Assembly: GCF_003955715.1 (NCBI RefSeq)
Contig: NZ_CP034463.1
Location: 1,054,001-1,118,000 of the forward strand
Direction: 5' to 3'
DNA from: Streptomyces aquilus
Lineage (GTDB): Bacteria > Actinomycetota > Actinomycetes > Streptomycetales > Streptomycetaceae
DNA length: 64,000 bases
The notes beneath the pieces are model-generated. The model was not told the DNA's origin. It searched no databases and was given only the letters and a program-made list of their open reading frames with translations. Within the stretch, counting starts at the first letter, position 1; each line of letters begins with the position of its first letter. Made by a program: the position numbers and the translations under genes. This document shows positions 10,899 to 19,971 of the stretch, piece after piece.

Positions 10899-11483
10899 AT
10901 GCGCGGCGGCAGGCGTACGAAGCAGTGGTGGTGGCGGTGGCGGAGCAACCCGCTGCGTCGACGTGAGGACGTTCTCGAGGCATGGCTCGTGCTGGCCGTC
11001 TGGGCCCTCGTCTCGGTGGGCGGGACGCTCGCGGGAGTGGTGGCCGCCCGTGCCGCCGACGAGACCTTCGCCCGGCAGCGCGCCGACCGGGAACCCGTAC
11101 GGGCGGTGGTCCTGGCCGACGTGCCCCGGGCGACCGGGGCGAGGGGCAGCGTGTACGCCGACCGCGCCCTGGCGAAGGTCCGCTGGACGGCCGCCGACGG
11201 CTCCCTCCGTACCGGCAGCACCCTGGTGGAAGCCGGCCGCGAGGCCGGGTCGGCGGTCACCGTCTGGACGAACCGGCAGGGCGACGTCACCACCCGGCCG
11301 CCAGGGCCGAGCGACGCAGCCGTCGAGGCGGGCCTCCTCGGCGCGGGGGCCGCCCTCGCCCTGAGCGGCCTTGTGATCGGCGCCGGAGCGACGGTGCGGT
11401 GGCGGCTCGACCGACGTCGGATCGCAGGTTGGGGCACGGAATGGGCCATGGTCGGGCCGCAGTGGGGCCACAAGACGGGCTGA
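10899..11483 (+). CDS. Rv1733c-family membrane protein
   Basis: A 194-residue protein with two transmembrane helices flanking an extracytoplasmic domain. The first helix is at about 30-50 (AWLVLAVWALVSVGGTLAGVVA) and the second at about 145-165 (AVEAGLLGAGAALALSGLVIGAG). The soluble region contains VRWTAADGSLRTGST and VTVWTNRQGDVTTRPP. This architecture and these motifs are those of mycobacterial Rv1733c, a DosR-regulon antigen of unknown function that is conserved in streptomycetes. AGAAGGAGGTG at 10882-10892 is a near-perfect ribosome site for the ATG at 10899. It diverges from the Acg-like gene. Confidence 0.85.
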   Translation: MRGGRRTKQWWWRWRSNPLRRREDVLEAWLVLAVWALVSVGGTLAGVVAARAADETFARQRADREPVRAVVLADVPRATGARGSVYADRALAKVRWTAADGSLRTGSTLVEAGREAGSAVTVWTNRQGDVTTRPPGPSDAAVEAGLLGAGAALALSGLVIGAGATVRWRLDRRRIAGWGTEWAMVGPQWGHKTG

Positions 11484-11614
11484 CCCCTCCGGGAGACCCA
11501 CCCCGCTTCCCACCCGTGACGGCCGTCCGCCCCGCGTCCTCCTCGGTACAGCCACGCCACCATCGGTGCAACTATGAAAAAATCGCCCTATAGCGGCACC
11601 GAAGGAGAACTCCT

Positions 11615-12298
11615 GTGAGCAGCCCCGCCGACGAGTCCGGCTACGGGAACATCCAGCTCGACCGCACCGGTCAGGCCGCGGCCTTCGACGCCCTCGGCGA
11701 CCGTTACGACGAGGCCTTCCCGCACAAGGAGGGGCAGGTCGCGGCCGCCGAGTGGCTCGTCCGGTCGCTGCCCACCGGGTCCCGCGCCCTTGACCTGGGG
11801 TCCGGCACCGGCATTCCGACCGCGCTCCAGCTGGCCGAGGCGGGCTTCGAGGTCGTCGGTGTCGATCTGTCGGACGGGATGGTGGCGCTGGCGCGCAAGA
11901 ACGTGCCCGGCGGGCGGTTCCATCAGGCGGACATCGCCGATCTGCGGCCGGGCGGCCCGCTGGACCTCGGCCGCTTCGAGGCGGTGGCGGCCTTCTTCTC
12001 GCTGCTCATGCTGCCGCGCGCGGAGATCCCGCTGGCGCTGCGGACCGTGCACCACCTGCTGGTGCCGGGCGGCCTGTTCGCGCTGTCGATGGTGGAGGCG
12101 GACGTCGACGACTTCTCCATCCCGTTCGTCGGGGAGAGCATCCGGGTCTCCGGCTACCTCAGGGAGGAGCTGCGCGAGGTGGTCGAGGCGGCGGGCTTCG
12201 AGATCGTCGACGAGTCCTCGTTCACCTACGCCCCGGCCTCCGCGGACGTCCCGCCCGAGGTGCAGATCTTCCTGCGCTGCCGACGGCGGCACGCCTGA
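11615..12298 (+). CDS. Class I SAM-dependent methyltransferase
   Basis: A 227-residue methyltransferase. ALDLGSGTGIPTALQLAEAGFEVVGVDLS holds the SAM-binding glycine loop and acidic residue of motifs I and II. FHQADIADLRPG follows, then a hydrophobic strand (VAAFFSLLMLP) in place of a clear catalytic motif, and a C-terminal fold typical of small-molecule methyltransferases. The GTG at 11615 has GAAGGAG 7 nt upstream. An AT-rich patch (11575-11592, containing TATGAAAAAA and TATAG) just upstream may be the promoter. It is 52 bp ahead of a SpoIIE regulator on the same strand. The substrate cannot be read from sequence. Confidence 0.87.
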   Translation: MSSPADESGYGNIQLDRTGQAAAFDALGDRYDEAFPHKEGQVAAAEWLVRSLPTGSRALDLGSGTGIPTALQLAEAGFEVVGVDLSDGMVALARKNVPGGRFHQADIADLRPGGPLDLGRFEAVAAFFSLLMLPRAEIPLALRTVHHLLVPGGLFALSMVEADVDDFSIPFVGESIRVSGYLREELREVVEAAGFEIVDESSFTYAPASADVPPEVQIFLRCRRRHA

Positions 12299-12350
12299 CG
12301 ACTCCTGTTCCGGCCGCCCCGACGCGGGCCGCCCGGCGGGAAGGACACGC

Positions 12351-14150
12351 ATGACGAAGCGCCTCGGCAGCGGCAAACGCACCGGCGGCAAGGCAGCCGG
12401 GGCGCGCGGGCGTGCCGCCGCCTCCCGTCGGCCGACGCGCTCCGCCCCGCCGCCCGCCTCCGGTGACCGTCCGGACGAGGGCCGGACCGAGGCGCAGACC
12501 GACCGGCTGCGGTACCTGGACGCGGCGACCCGCAGCATCGCCCGCGGCATGGACCTCGACGAGACACTGTCGGAGCTGTGCCGGGCGGCCGTCCCGGCCT
12601 TCGCCGACACGGCTCTCGTTCATCTGTACGATCCACTGCCGGTGGGCGACGAGACCGGCCCCGTCCCCGGCGTCCTGCGGCTGCTCACCACCGAGCAGAC
12701 GTCCTCCGACGCCCCGGCCGCCGTGGCCGAGGCCGTCCATCCCGCCGTGGGCGGCCCGCTGGCGACACGGCTGCGGGACGGCCGACCGATCTTCGGCGAC
12801 GCCCCGCACGCGGCCGCCACGGTGACCGAACTGCTGGGCGCGGCACACGCGCCCGGGGCGCTGCCGCCCGGCCGCCGCCTGATCCTCGCCCCCCTGCACG
12901 GCCGCAGCCACGTCCTCGGCAGCGTCACCCTCCTGCGCGGTGCCGGACGCCCCGGCTTCACCGACGACGATCTGCTGGTCGCCTCCCAGCTCGCCACCCA
13001 CACCGCGCTCGGCATCGACAAGGCGATGCTGTACGCGCGCGAGGCGTCCGTCGCCGACGCGCTCCAGCGCACCATGCTCCCGCCGTCGCTGCCCGAGCCG
13101 CCCGGCGTCCGGCTGGCCAGCCGCTATCTGCCGGCCTCGCGGACCGCACAGGTGGGCGGCGACTGGTACGACACGATCCCGCTGCCCGGCAACCGGGTCG
13201 CCCTGGTCATCGGCGACGTGATGGGCCACTCCATGACGTCGGCGGCGATCATGGGGCAGCTGCGGACCACCGTGCAGACCCTGGCCCTGCTCGACCTGCC
13301 TCCCGACGAGGTGCTGCACCACCTCGACGAGCAGGCGGAACGGCTGGGCACCGAGCACACCGCGACCTGTCTGTACGCCCTCTACGACCCGGTCCTCCAG
13401 CGACTGCTGGTCTCCAACGCCGGCCACCTGCCGCCGGTACTGCTGCATCCCGACGGGCACGGGGAGATCCTGTCGGTCCCGCCCGGGGCGCCGATCGGTG
13501 TGGGCGGCGGCGGTTTCGAGGCCACCGAGATCCACGCGCCGGCCGGGGCGACCCTGCTGCTCTACACCGACGGCCTGGTCGAGTCCCGCGACTTCGACGT
13601 ACTGACCGGCATCGAGATCCTGCGGGCCCGGTTGCAGTCGGCCACCGCGGGGGCCGCGCCCCCGGCGCTGGAGACCCTGTGCGACGCGGCGCTCGGCACC
13701 CTGGGAGGCGGCGAGCGGGACGACGACGTGGCGCTGCTCGCCGCCCGCTTCGAGGGCCTGCTGCCGGAGACGGTCGCCTACTGGTACCTGGCCCCGCGCC
13801 CCCAGACCGCCGGCCAGGCCCGCCGGCTGACCCGCAGGACGCTGGGCCGCTGGGGGCTCGACTCCCTGATCGAGTCCACCGAGCTCATGGTCAGCGAGGT
13901 GGTGGCCAACGCCGTGCGGTTCGCCACGCGCCCGATCACCCTGCGTCTGCTGCGCACGGACGTGCTGCGCTGCGAGGTCGGGGACGACTCCCCGGTGGTG
14001 CCGAGAATGCGGCACGCCCGGCTGAGCGACGAGGGCGGCCGGGGGCTGTTCCTGGTCGACCAGGTGGCGCAGCGCTGGGGAGCGACGCGGCTGAGCTCGG
14101 GCAAGGTCGTCTGGTTCGAGCAGTTCCTCCCCGAGGACGCCCCCCGCTGA
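12351..14150 (+). CDS. GAF-SpoIIE phosphatase with HATPase domain
   Basis: A 599-residue regulator with a basic, low-complexity N terminus (about 1-45), a GAF-like sensor at 55-235, a SpoIIE/PP2C domain at 245-465 (GGDWYD, IGDVMGHSM, YTDGLVES, RDDDVALLA) and an HATPase-like C terminus at 475-595 (LMVSEVVANAVRFA, GRGLFLVDQVAQRWG). It should dephosphorylate STAS proteins and may also rephosphorylate them or bind sigma factors, as with other double-headed actinobacterial proteins. The ATG at 12351 has GGGAAGGA upstream. It may share a transcript with the methyltransferase 52 bp upstream. It is the second SpoIIE-HATPase protein in the window, with GAF instead of PAS sensing. Confidence 0.9.
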   Translation: MTKRLGSGKRTGGKAAGARGRAAASRRPTRSAPPPASGDRPDEGRTEAQTDRLRYLDAATRSIARGMDLDETLSELCRAAVPAFADTALVHLYDPLPVGDETGPVPGVLRLLTTEQTSSDAPAAVAEAVHPAVGGPLATRLRDGRPIFGDAPHAAATVTELLGAAHAPGALPPGRRLILAPLHGRSHVLGSVTLLRGAGRPGFTDDDLLVASQLATHTALGIDKAMLYAREASVADALQRTMLPPSLPEPPGVRLASRYLPASRTAQVGGDWYDTIPLPGNRVALVIGDVMGHSMTSAAIMGQLRTTVQTLALLDLPPDEVLHHLDEQAERLGTEHTATCLYALYDPVLQRLLVSNAGHLPPVLLHPDGHGEILSVPPGAPIGVGGGGFEATEIHAPAGATLLLYTDGLVESRDFDVLTGIEILRARLQSATAGAAPPALETLCDAALGTLGGGERDDDVALLAARFEGLLPETVAYWYLAPRPQTAGQARRLTRRTLGRWGLDSLIESTELMVSEVVANAVRFATRPITLRLLRTDVLRCEVGDDSPVVPRMRHARLSDEGGRGLFLVDQVAQRWGATRLSSGKVVWFEQFLPEDAPR

Positions 14151-14172
14151 GCGGCGGCGGCCGGCCCCCTGC

Positions 14173-14778
14173 TCAGTCCGCCGGACGTCCGCCGAACCGC
14201 CAGTCGTGGATCTCGACGCTCTCGTACCGCCCCGCCCGCGCGTACGGATCGCCCGCCATCATCGCCTCGGCGGCCTCTCGGTCCGCCAGCTCGGCCAGCA
14301 CCGCGGTGCCCCGCCAGGTGACGCCGTCCTCGGCGAGCAACGGCCCGTACGCGATCAGCCGGTCGCCGAAGCCGTCCTCGAGGTAGCGCCGCTGTTCCGC
14401 GTCGAGGAGTTCCAGCTCCGCGACCGCTTCCGGCCCGCCCTGGGCGATGATCAGGAAGCGACCGAATCCGGCCGTCGTCCCCGTGTACTCCCACATGGTG
14501 CGCCCCAGCGTGTTCCGCCAGCGACGGATGAGGACGTCACGGTAGACACCGGCCTTGTAGTTCGGTTCCTCGAACGCGAACCGCTGCGCGGCGGCCGCGT
14601 CGGGCAGGTCGACGATGTGCAGGCTGCCGCTCACGCCGTCGCCCTCGGCCGGGAACGTGGGCCCGCGCGCGATCATCTCCTCGGCGTAGCCGTCCATGAA
14701 CGTCCAGTGGTCCTCGTTCAGTCGCATGCGCAGGTCGAGGGAGTCCGCCCGGTCCCGGCAGTAGATGAAGTACTCCAT
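14173..14778 (-). CDS. Tandem YciI-domain protein
   Basis: A 201-residue protein made of two YciI-like (ferredoxin-fold) halves. The first is MEYFIYCRDRADSLDLRMRL... with WTFMDGYAEEMIARGP; the second is GRFLIIAQGGPEAVAELELLD... with YLEDGFGDRLIAYGPL. YciI domains have a conserved His-Asp pair and are thought to be small enzymes, but substrates are mostly unknown. Here the second half carries DPYARAGRYESVEIHDW, like the tail of single YciI proteins, so a duplication and fusion is likely. The ATG at 14778 has GGGGGAG 4 nt upstream. It converges on the SpoIIE gene (22 bp apart) and diverges from the MFS gene. Confidence 0.82.
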   Translation of the reverse strand: MEYFIYCRDRADSLDLRMRLNEDHWTFMDGYAEEMIARGPTFPAEGDGVSGSLHIVDLPDAAAAQRFAFEEPNYKAGVYRDVLIRRWRNTLGRTMWEYTGTTAGFGRFLIIAQGGPEAVAELELLDAEQRRYLEDGFGDRLIAYGPLLAEDGVTWRGTAVLAELADREAAEAMMAGDPYARAGRYESVEIHDWRFGGRPAD

Positions 14779-14858
14779 GTCGCTCCCCCAGAAGGTCGTC
14801 CGTACGGGATGGCCGGTTCACATCCTCTCCCGGTTTCGATCTTCTAGGGTCCGTGGTC

Positions 14859-16115
14859 ATGACACGCTCTCCGGACCCTTCGCCGTTGTGGCGTGACCAG
14901 CGGTTCGTGCTGCTGCTGTGCGCACGGGTCGTCTCCGTCCTGGGCAACGGTTTCGCACGCGTGGCGCTGGCGTTCGCGGTGCTCACCCTGCCGGGCGCGG
15001 GCGCGGGCCGCCTGTCTCTGGTGCTGGCCTGCCAGGCGTTGCCGCAGTTGGTGTTCGTCCTGGCGGGCGGGGTCATCGCGGACCGGATGTCGCGGTCGAG
15101 GCTGATGGTCCTTGCCGACGTACTGGGCACGGCGGCGTACGCCGGTCTGGCGGGGATGGTGTTGAGCGGTCACGCCCCGCTGGCGGGCATGTGCCTGCTG
15201 GCCGTCGCCGCCGGGACGGCCACCGCCCTCTTCGCGCCCGCCATGGACGGCCTGGTGCCGCTGCTGGTGTCGGCCGACCGTCTGCAACGGGCCAACGGGC
15301 TGCTGCGGATGGGCACCAACTCCGCCCTGCTGCTGGGCCTTTCGTTGTCCGGTGTGACCGTGGCCCTGGTCGGTGCCGGTTGGGCCCTCGCGGTCAACGC
15401 GGGCTCCTTCGCCCTGAGTGCCGTCCTCACCACCCGTCTCGCGGTGGCCGCACGGCCGCGCGCCAAGGCGTCCGGCTGGCACGAACTGCGCGAAGGGTGG
15501 CGGGAGTTCGCCTCGCGGCAGTGGCTGTGGGTGGTGGTGGCGCAGAGCGCGGTCGTGGTCGCCGCGCTCAACGCCAACCTCGGTGTCCTGGGGCCGCTGA
15601 TGGCCGACCGGCACCTGGGCGGGGCGCGCGCCTGGTCGGTCGTGGTGGCCGCACAGGCCGTGGGGACGATCGCCGGGGCGGGGCTGGCAGCCCGGGTACG
15701 GGTGCACCGCCCGCTCCTGGTCGCCGTGGTGTGCATGTTCCCGGCCGCCGTACCCGTCGCACTGCTCAGCGCGCGGGCGCCGGTGTGGTCGATCGCCGCG
15801 GCCATGTTCGCCGCCGGTGTCGCCGGCGACGTCTTCGGTGTGCTGTGGTCCACGACCGTCCAGCGCGAGATCCCCGAACACGTGCTGTCCCGGGTCAGTT
15901 CCTACGACTGGTTCGGCTCCCTGAGTCTCGCCCCGCTCGGCCTCCTGGTCGCCGGCCCGATCGCCGCCGCCGTGGGTGTCGGCCCGGCGCTGGCCGGCTG
16001 CTCGGCCCTGGTGGTGCTGGCCACGGCGGCCGCCCTGCTGTCACCGCAGGTCCGCAACCTGCGCACCCCGGCGGGCAGAGTGTCGGCCGCCTCCCTGGAG
16101 AACGCCGGTTCCTAG
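14859..16115 (+). CDS. MFS transporter
   Basis: A 418-residue membrane protein with 10-12 predicted helices and the short loop ADRMSRSRLMVLADV after helix 2, typical of the MFS A-motif. It resembles the enterobactin/macrolide exporter-like MFS group (LCARVVSVLGNGFARVALAFAVL at the N terminus). The ATG at 14859 has no ribosome site; TAGGGT at 14846-14851 sits 7 nt before it, so the mRNA may be leaderless. The kinase gene follows 56 bp downstream. The substrate is unknown. Confidence 0.87.
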   Translation: MTRSPDPSPLWRDQRFVLLLCARVVSVLGNGFARVALAFAVLTLPGAGAGRLSLVLACQALPQLVFVLAGGVIADRMSRSRLMVLADVLGTAAYAGLAGMVLSGHAPLAGMCLLAVAAGTATALFAPAMDGLVPLLVSADRLQRANGLLRMGTNSALLLGLSLSGVTVALVGAGWALAVNAGSFALSAVLTTRLAVAARPRAKASGWHELREGWREFASRQWLWVVVAQSAVVVAALNANLGVLGPLMADRHLGGARAWSVVVAAQAVGTIAGAGLAARVRVHRPLLVAVVCMFPAAVPVALLSARAPVWSIAAAMFAAGVAGDVFGVLWSTTVQREIPEHVLSRVSSYDWFGSLSLAPLGLLVAGPIAAAVGVGPALAGCSALVVLATAAALLSPQVRNLRTPAGRVSAASLENAGS

Positions 16116-16171
16116 ACTCGTGGGTCGGATGCGAGGGAGGTCGGCATGCTGCTGGACGCGGAGGCCGAGGG

Positions 16172-17029
16172 ATGAGCGGCGAAGGCCCCGACGCCGTGGC
16201 GGCCCGGCTCACCGGGCGGGCCGTGGTGGCGCGGCGGCGGCTCACCGGGGCGGTCACCGAAGTCGACCTCGACGGTGGGCCGGTGGTCGTCAAGGACGCC
16301 GGCAGCGCGGCGGCGGCGCGTGCCGAGGCCGCGGGTCTTGGCTGGCTGGCCGAGGCCGGTGCGGTACGGGTGCCGGTGGTGCACGGCCGTGAGGGGCAGT
16401 GGCTGGTCACCGGGTCGGTCCCGGAGGGCCGGCCGGACGCGGCGGCGGCACTGCGCTTCGGCCGTGAGCTGGCCGCCCTGCATGCCGCCGGCGCCGACGC
16501 CTTCGGTGCTCCGCCGCCGGGCGGCCCTGCGGACGCGTACATCGGCGCCGCCCCGATGAGCAACGTGCCCGGGGACAACTGGCCCGACTGGTATGCCCGT
16601 CACCGTGTCCTGCCCTATCTGCGCCGTGCGGTCGACGCGGGCACACTGCGGTCCGCCGAGGCCGCCGTGATCGAGCGGGTCTGTGAGCGCGTCGACCAGT
16701 GGGCCGGACCCGCCGAGCCGCCCGCGCGGCTGCACGGCGACCTGTGGAGCGGCAATGTGCTGTGGGGCGCCGACGGCCACGTCTGGCTCATCGACCCCGC
16801 GGCGCACGGCGGCCACCGCGAGACCGACCTGGCCATGCTCCAGCTGTTCGGCTGCCCGCACCTCGCCCGGGTGCTGGAGGGCTACGAGGAGGCGGCGCCC
16901 CTCGCCCCGGGCCGGCGGCAACGCGTCGGACTGCACCAGCTGTTCCCGCTCCTGGTCCACACCGTCCTGTTCGGCCGCTCCTACGCCGAACAGGCACTCG
17001 CCGCCGCCCGCCGCTACGCGAGTGCCTGA
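16172..17029 (+). CDS. Fructosamine kinase-family protein
   Basis: A 285-residue member of the fructosamine/ketosamine-3-kinase family, within the aminoglycoside-phosphotransferase-like kinases. The nucleotide-binding part has VVVKDAGSAAAARAEAAGLGWL; catalytic motifs are RLHGDLWSGNVLWG (Brenner motif, catalytic Asp) and VWLIDPAAHGGHRETDLAML (metal-binding Asp). Family members deglycate proteins by phosphorylating Amadori sugars. The ATG at 16172 has GAGGCCGAGG upstream. It is downstream of the MFS gene on the same strand. The following 182 bp (17030-17211) has no intact gene. Confidence 0.88.
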   Translation: MSGEGPDAVAARLTGRAVVARRRLTGAVTEVDLDGGPVVVKDAGSAAAARAEAAGLGWLAEAGAVRVPVVHGREGQWLVTGSVPEGRPDAAAALRFGRELAALHAAGADAFGAPPPGGPADAYIGAAPMSNVPGDNWPDWYARHRVLPYLRRAVDAGTLRSAEAAVIERVCERVDQWAGPAEPPARLHGDLWSGNVLWGADGHVWLIDPAAHGGHRETDLAMLQLFGCPHLARVLEGYEEAAPLAPGRRQRVGLHQLFPLLVHTVLFGRSYAEQALAAARRYASA

Positions 17030-17211
17030 CCTCACGCCGGGCGCGGTTGCAGGCAACGAGCGCTCAGGTACCAGGCGGACCTCAACGAGCTGACCGCCGG
17101 CTTCGCCTCCGGTGTCCAGGCGAAGGAGCGGCCCACGCGCTCTCGGGTCACCGCCCCCTGGCCAGCGGCCTGGCCGAGGTCGTGATCACCGTCGTGCCGC
17201 TGCCACGCACG

Positions 17212-17796
17212 TCACGGGCGGTCCCTCGTAGGGACACCGGGCGCACCGTCCGCAGCTCCGAGCGCGGAGATCACCGCACCGACCGCGGCGACACGCTCCG
17301 CCAGGTCGCCGGCGGGGATGTCGACGAGCCGGTAGCCGAAGGCGCGGTAGCTCTCCTCGTGGACCTTCTCGAACTCGAGCGACTCCTCGAAGCTGATGCG
17401 GCGCGCGCTGGTGGGTTCGCAGAAGCCCAGGTTGCGGACGAAGAGCACCTGCGGTTCGTAGATGCGCTCGCTCGTGATCCGTTCGATCTCAGCGGTGAGC
17501 GACGGAGGGATCGGCCGGCCCAGATGGCGGGCGAGGGCGTGGGTGCAGATCGGTGAACGGTCGTACACCTGGACCGGGCCGCTGACGGGGGCCGCCAGCT
17601 GCCGCCGGCGCTGCATCTCGACGATGTCGTCGAGGAAGGACGCCCGCGTCCACGGCTCGTCCTCGCCCCGGGCCTGGGCCTGGGCGATGACGGCGGTGGC
17701 CGCCTCCTCCACTACCCGATGGCCGAGTTCGGACAGGCCGCGCAGGATGGAGGTCTTGCCGGCACCCGGGGTGCCGGTGAGCACGTATCGGCGCAT
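17212..17796 (-). CDS. AAA-type ATPase/kinase-like protein
   Basis: A 194-residue P-loop protein. GTPGAGKTS at residues 8-16 is Walker A, and VQVYDRSPICTHAL probably holds the Walker B-like acidic residue. The size and the EEAATAVIAQAQARG and SFEESLEFEKVHEESYRAFGY motifs fit the AAA_28 family of small ATPases, whose substrates are mostly unknown; a nucleotide or cofactor kinase role is possible. The ATG at 17796 places Walker A at the N terminus; the ribosome site is weak (AAAGGG about 12 nt away). It converges on the fructosamine-kinase-like gene. Confidence 0.8.
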   Translation of the reverse strand: MRRYVLTGTPGAGKTSILRGLSELGHRVVEEAATAVIAQAQARGEDEPWTRASFLDDIVEMQRRRQLAAPVSGPVQVYDRSPICTHALARHLGRPIPPSLTAEIERITSERIYEPQVLFVRNLGFCEPTSARRISFEESLEFEKVHEESYRAFGYRLVDIPAGDLAERVAAVGAVISALGAADGAPGVPTRDRP

Positions 17797-17930
17797 CGTT
17801 GTCGGGAACCCTTTCGCCGGCAGCCCGACCGGTGTCGGTGCGGGTGAGCACTCAAGAGTACGGCCGCGGCCGACCGGCGGACGCATGCCGCCGGTCGGCC
17901 CGGAGGACTCGTTTCAGCCGGGGTCAGGCA

Positions 17931-19604
17931 TCAACTGGTCACGCACGTACTGCCGTTCAGCGTGAAGGCGGTCGGCGCCGCGTTGGTCGTGCTCTTGACG
18001 CCGATGAAGCCGACGGTGACCGAACCGGCGGCGGCGATGGTGGAGGTGTAGGACGCGGGGGTGACGCTGACGTTCGCACCGCTCTGGGTCGGGGTACCGC
18101 CCCACATGCTGGAGATCGTCTGGCCGCCCGCGAAGGAGAAGCCGAGCGTCCAGCCGTTGATGGCGGTGGTCCCGGTGTTGCGGATGGTGATCTCGCCCTG
18201 GAAGCCGCCCGGCCACTCGCCCACGATCCGGTAGCCGACCGAGCAGTTGAGCACCGGGGCCTTCCCGGTCGTGACGTTGACCGTCGCCGAACGGGCCGAG
18301 CGGTTGCCCGCCGCGTCCCGGGCGTAGACGGCGAAGGTGTACGCCGTCTCGGCCGAAAGCCCGGTCACAGTCGCCGAGTTGGTGGTGGAGGCGGCGACCT
18401 TGGTCTCGGTGCCGCCGCTGATCCGGACGACGTCGTAGCCGGCGACGCCGACGTTGTCGGTGGACGCGGTCCAGGTGAGGGCCGCGGAGGTGGCCGTCAC
18501 CGCCGAGGCGGTCGGGGTGCCGGGGGTGGTGGGCGCCGTGGTGTCGCCGGACCCGCCCCCGCCGTAGACGGTGGCTTCCTTGGCGGTCTGGGCGATGCCG
18601 TTGGTGCCGTTGAAGATGCGCTGGCCCCACGAGCTGAGGTTGTCGGGATCGAAGTCGATCGCGAGGTCGAGGACCGGGTCGGTGTTGCCGCTCCAGGACC
18701 AGGCGAGATAGCCGAGGTCGAGCCGCTCGGCGGTGGCCATCATGGTGTCCTCGTCCGGGTCGCCCCACTGGTCGGCGGGTCCGCCGAACTCGCCGATGAG
18801 GATGGGGAGTTTGGCGTTGACGAAGGCGTTGAGATAGTCGGTGATCTCGGCCGCGGTGTCGAAGACGCTGTACATGTGGATCGAGAAGATCAGGTTGCCG
18901 GTGGTGTCGGCGTTGTAGACGCTCTGGGCGTTGGCACGCATGACGCCCTGCCAGTCCTGGCCCCAGTTGGGCGCGTCAACCATGATCGTGTGCTCGAAGC
19001 CGGCGGTGCGCAGCTTCTTGATCGCCGCGATGGTCGGGGCGGTCCAGCCCTCGGGATTGGTGTTGCCCCAGGGCTCGTTGCCGATGTTGATGATGATGTA
19101 GTTCTCCTGGCCCGCCAGGACGTCCTTGAGGCCGATCCAGTAGTCGGCGGCCTGGTCGAGGGTGCCGGCCGCGGCCTCCTCGCCGTATCCGGTGGTGTCG
19201 TGCACCTCCAGGACACAGATGAGCCGGTTGGCCTTGCACTGACTGACAACGTTGCCAACGTCCGCCGCACTGTTGGCGGTCCAGCGGTGCCCGTCGGCCA
19301 GGACGACCCGGACGGCGTTGGCGCCGAGCGCCTTGATGTCGGACAGCGACTGCGTCTCGTTCGGGTACCAGGTGTGGGCGTGGTTGACGCCGCGCATCAC
19401 GAAATCGTTGCCGTTGCCTTCGAGCAGCCGTCCGTTGCTGATGTGAAGCCCGGTGGCCTCGGCACCCGACGGCTCGGCCTGGGCGTACGCGGCGGCCGGC
19501 CAGAGGGCACCGAGGAGGACGAGCCCGAGGAGGGCTGCCGCCAGCCGGGCCAAGGGGTTCTTTCCTGTCGTGCTCTTTCTCGTCGTGCTTCTTGTTCTTC
19601 TCAC
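17931..19604 (-). CDS. manA: Secreted GH5 mannan endo-1,4-beta-mannosidase with FnIII and CBM2
   Basis: A 557-residue secreted enzyme. A signal peptide (basic N terminus, ARLAAALLGLVLLGALWPAAA) is followed by a GH5 catalytic domain at 45-350, an FnIII domain at about 370-445 and a CBM2 cellulose-binding module at about 455-557. Sequence such as GVNHAHTWYP and CVLEVHDTTGYGEE is characteristic of streptomycete GH5_8 mannanases. The acid/base is E177 in NIGNEPWG and the nucleophile E272 in LIGEFGG. It should cut beta-1,4-mannan or glucomannan while bound to cellulose. The GTG at 19604 has CAGGAG 5 nt upstream. A perfect CebR-type operator 54 bp upstream implies induction by cello-oligosaccharides. 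Confidence 0.93.
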   Translation of the reverse strand: MRRTRSTTRKSTTGKNPLARLAAALLGLVLLGALWPAAAYAQAEPSGAEATGLHISNGRLLEGNGNDFVMRGVNHAHTWYPNETQSLSDIKALGANAVRVVLADGHRWTANSAADVGNVVSQCKANRLICVLEVHDTTGYGEEAAAGTLDQAADYWIGLKDVLAGQENYIIINIGNEPWGNTNPEGWTAPTIAAIKKLRTAGFEHTIMVDAPNWGQDWQGVMRANAQSVYNADTTGNLIFSIHMYSVFDTAAEITDYLNAFVNAKLPILIGEFGGPADQWGDPDEDTMMATAERLDLGYLAWSWSGNTDPVLDLAIDFDPDNLSSWGQRIFNGTNGIAQTAKEATVYGGGGSGDTTAPTTPGTPTASAVTATSAALTWTASTDNVGVAGYDVVRISGGTETKVAASTTNSATVTGLSAETAYTFAVYARDAAGNRSARSATVNVTTGKAPVLNCSVGYRIVGEWPGGFQGEITIRNTGTTAINGWTLGFSFAGGQTISSMWGGTPTQSGANVSVTPASYTSTIAAAGSVTVGFIGVKSTTNAAPTAFTLNGSTCVTS

Positions 19605-19657
19605 TGCGACTCCTGGGAGTGAGCGCCAAGAAACTCAGGCGTGGGAGGAGAGCAATA

Positions 19658-19671
19658 TGGGAGCGCTCCCA
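19658..19671. promoter_or_regulatory. CebR-type operator
   Basis: TGGGAGCGCTCCCA is a perfect 14-bp palindrome identical to the operator of the cellobiose-responsive LacI-family repressor CebR of Streptomyces. It lies 54 bp upstream of the mannanase start. No cebR gene is in the window. Confidence 0.85.
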
Positions 19672-19971
19672 TCAAAGCGATTGCGCCAGGTACACGTCAA
19701 GGGAACTCACAGGACCTCGTGGCAACACACAGGCTGTCGACCCGCCCGGATTGGCGGGCGGTCTCGCCGTTGGCCGCGTCGTGGGGGCGCCGTCCCTGCC
19801 GCGCAGGATGCAGACCACCTCACCGGCGGGTCCCCGGTGGCGGACGGGGACGCAACATGATCGGGGCGCAGTACGGGCCGGCACGGCTGTTCCGCCGGGC
19901 CGGAACCCACGAAAACCGGGACACGGCACCCTATAGGCGCGGAGAATGGACAGCCGGGGAGGTGGTCAGGC
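19672..19971. other. Intergenic region before the CHAT operon
   Basis: About 300 bp between the mannanase operator and the TPR gene, without a gene I can support. A small hairpin (CCCGCC 19741-19746, GGCGGG 19753-19758) is present. TATAGG at 19932-19937 may be a -10 element for the operon, but no matching -35 is seen. Confidence 0.4.

Noticed and set aside
17030..17211. Possible gene remnant between the fructosamine-kinase and ATPase genes
   Set aside because: Short coding-like stretches are present, but there is no continuous frame, start or recognisable domain.
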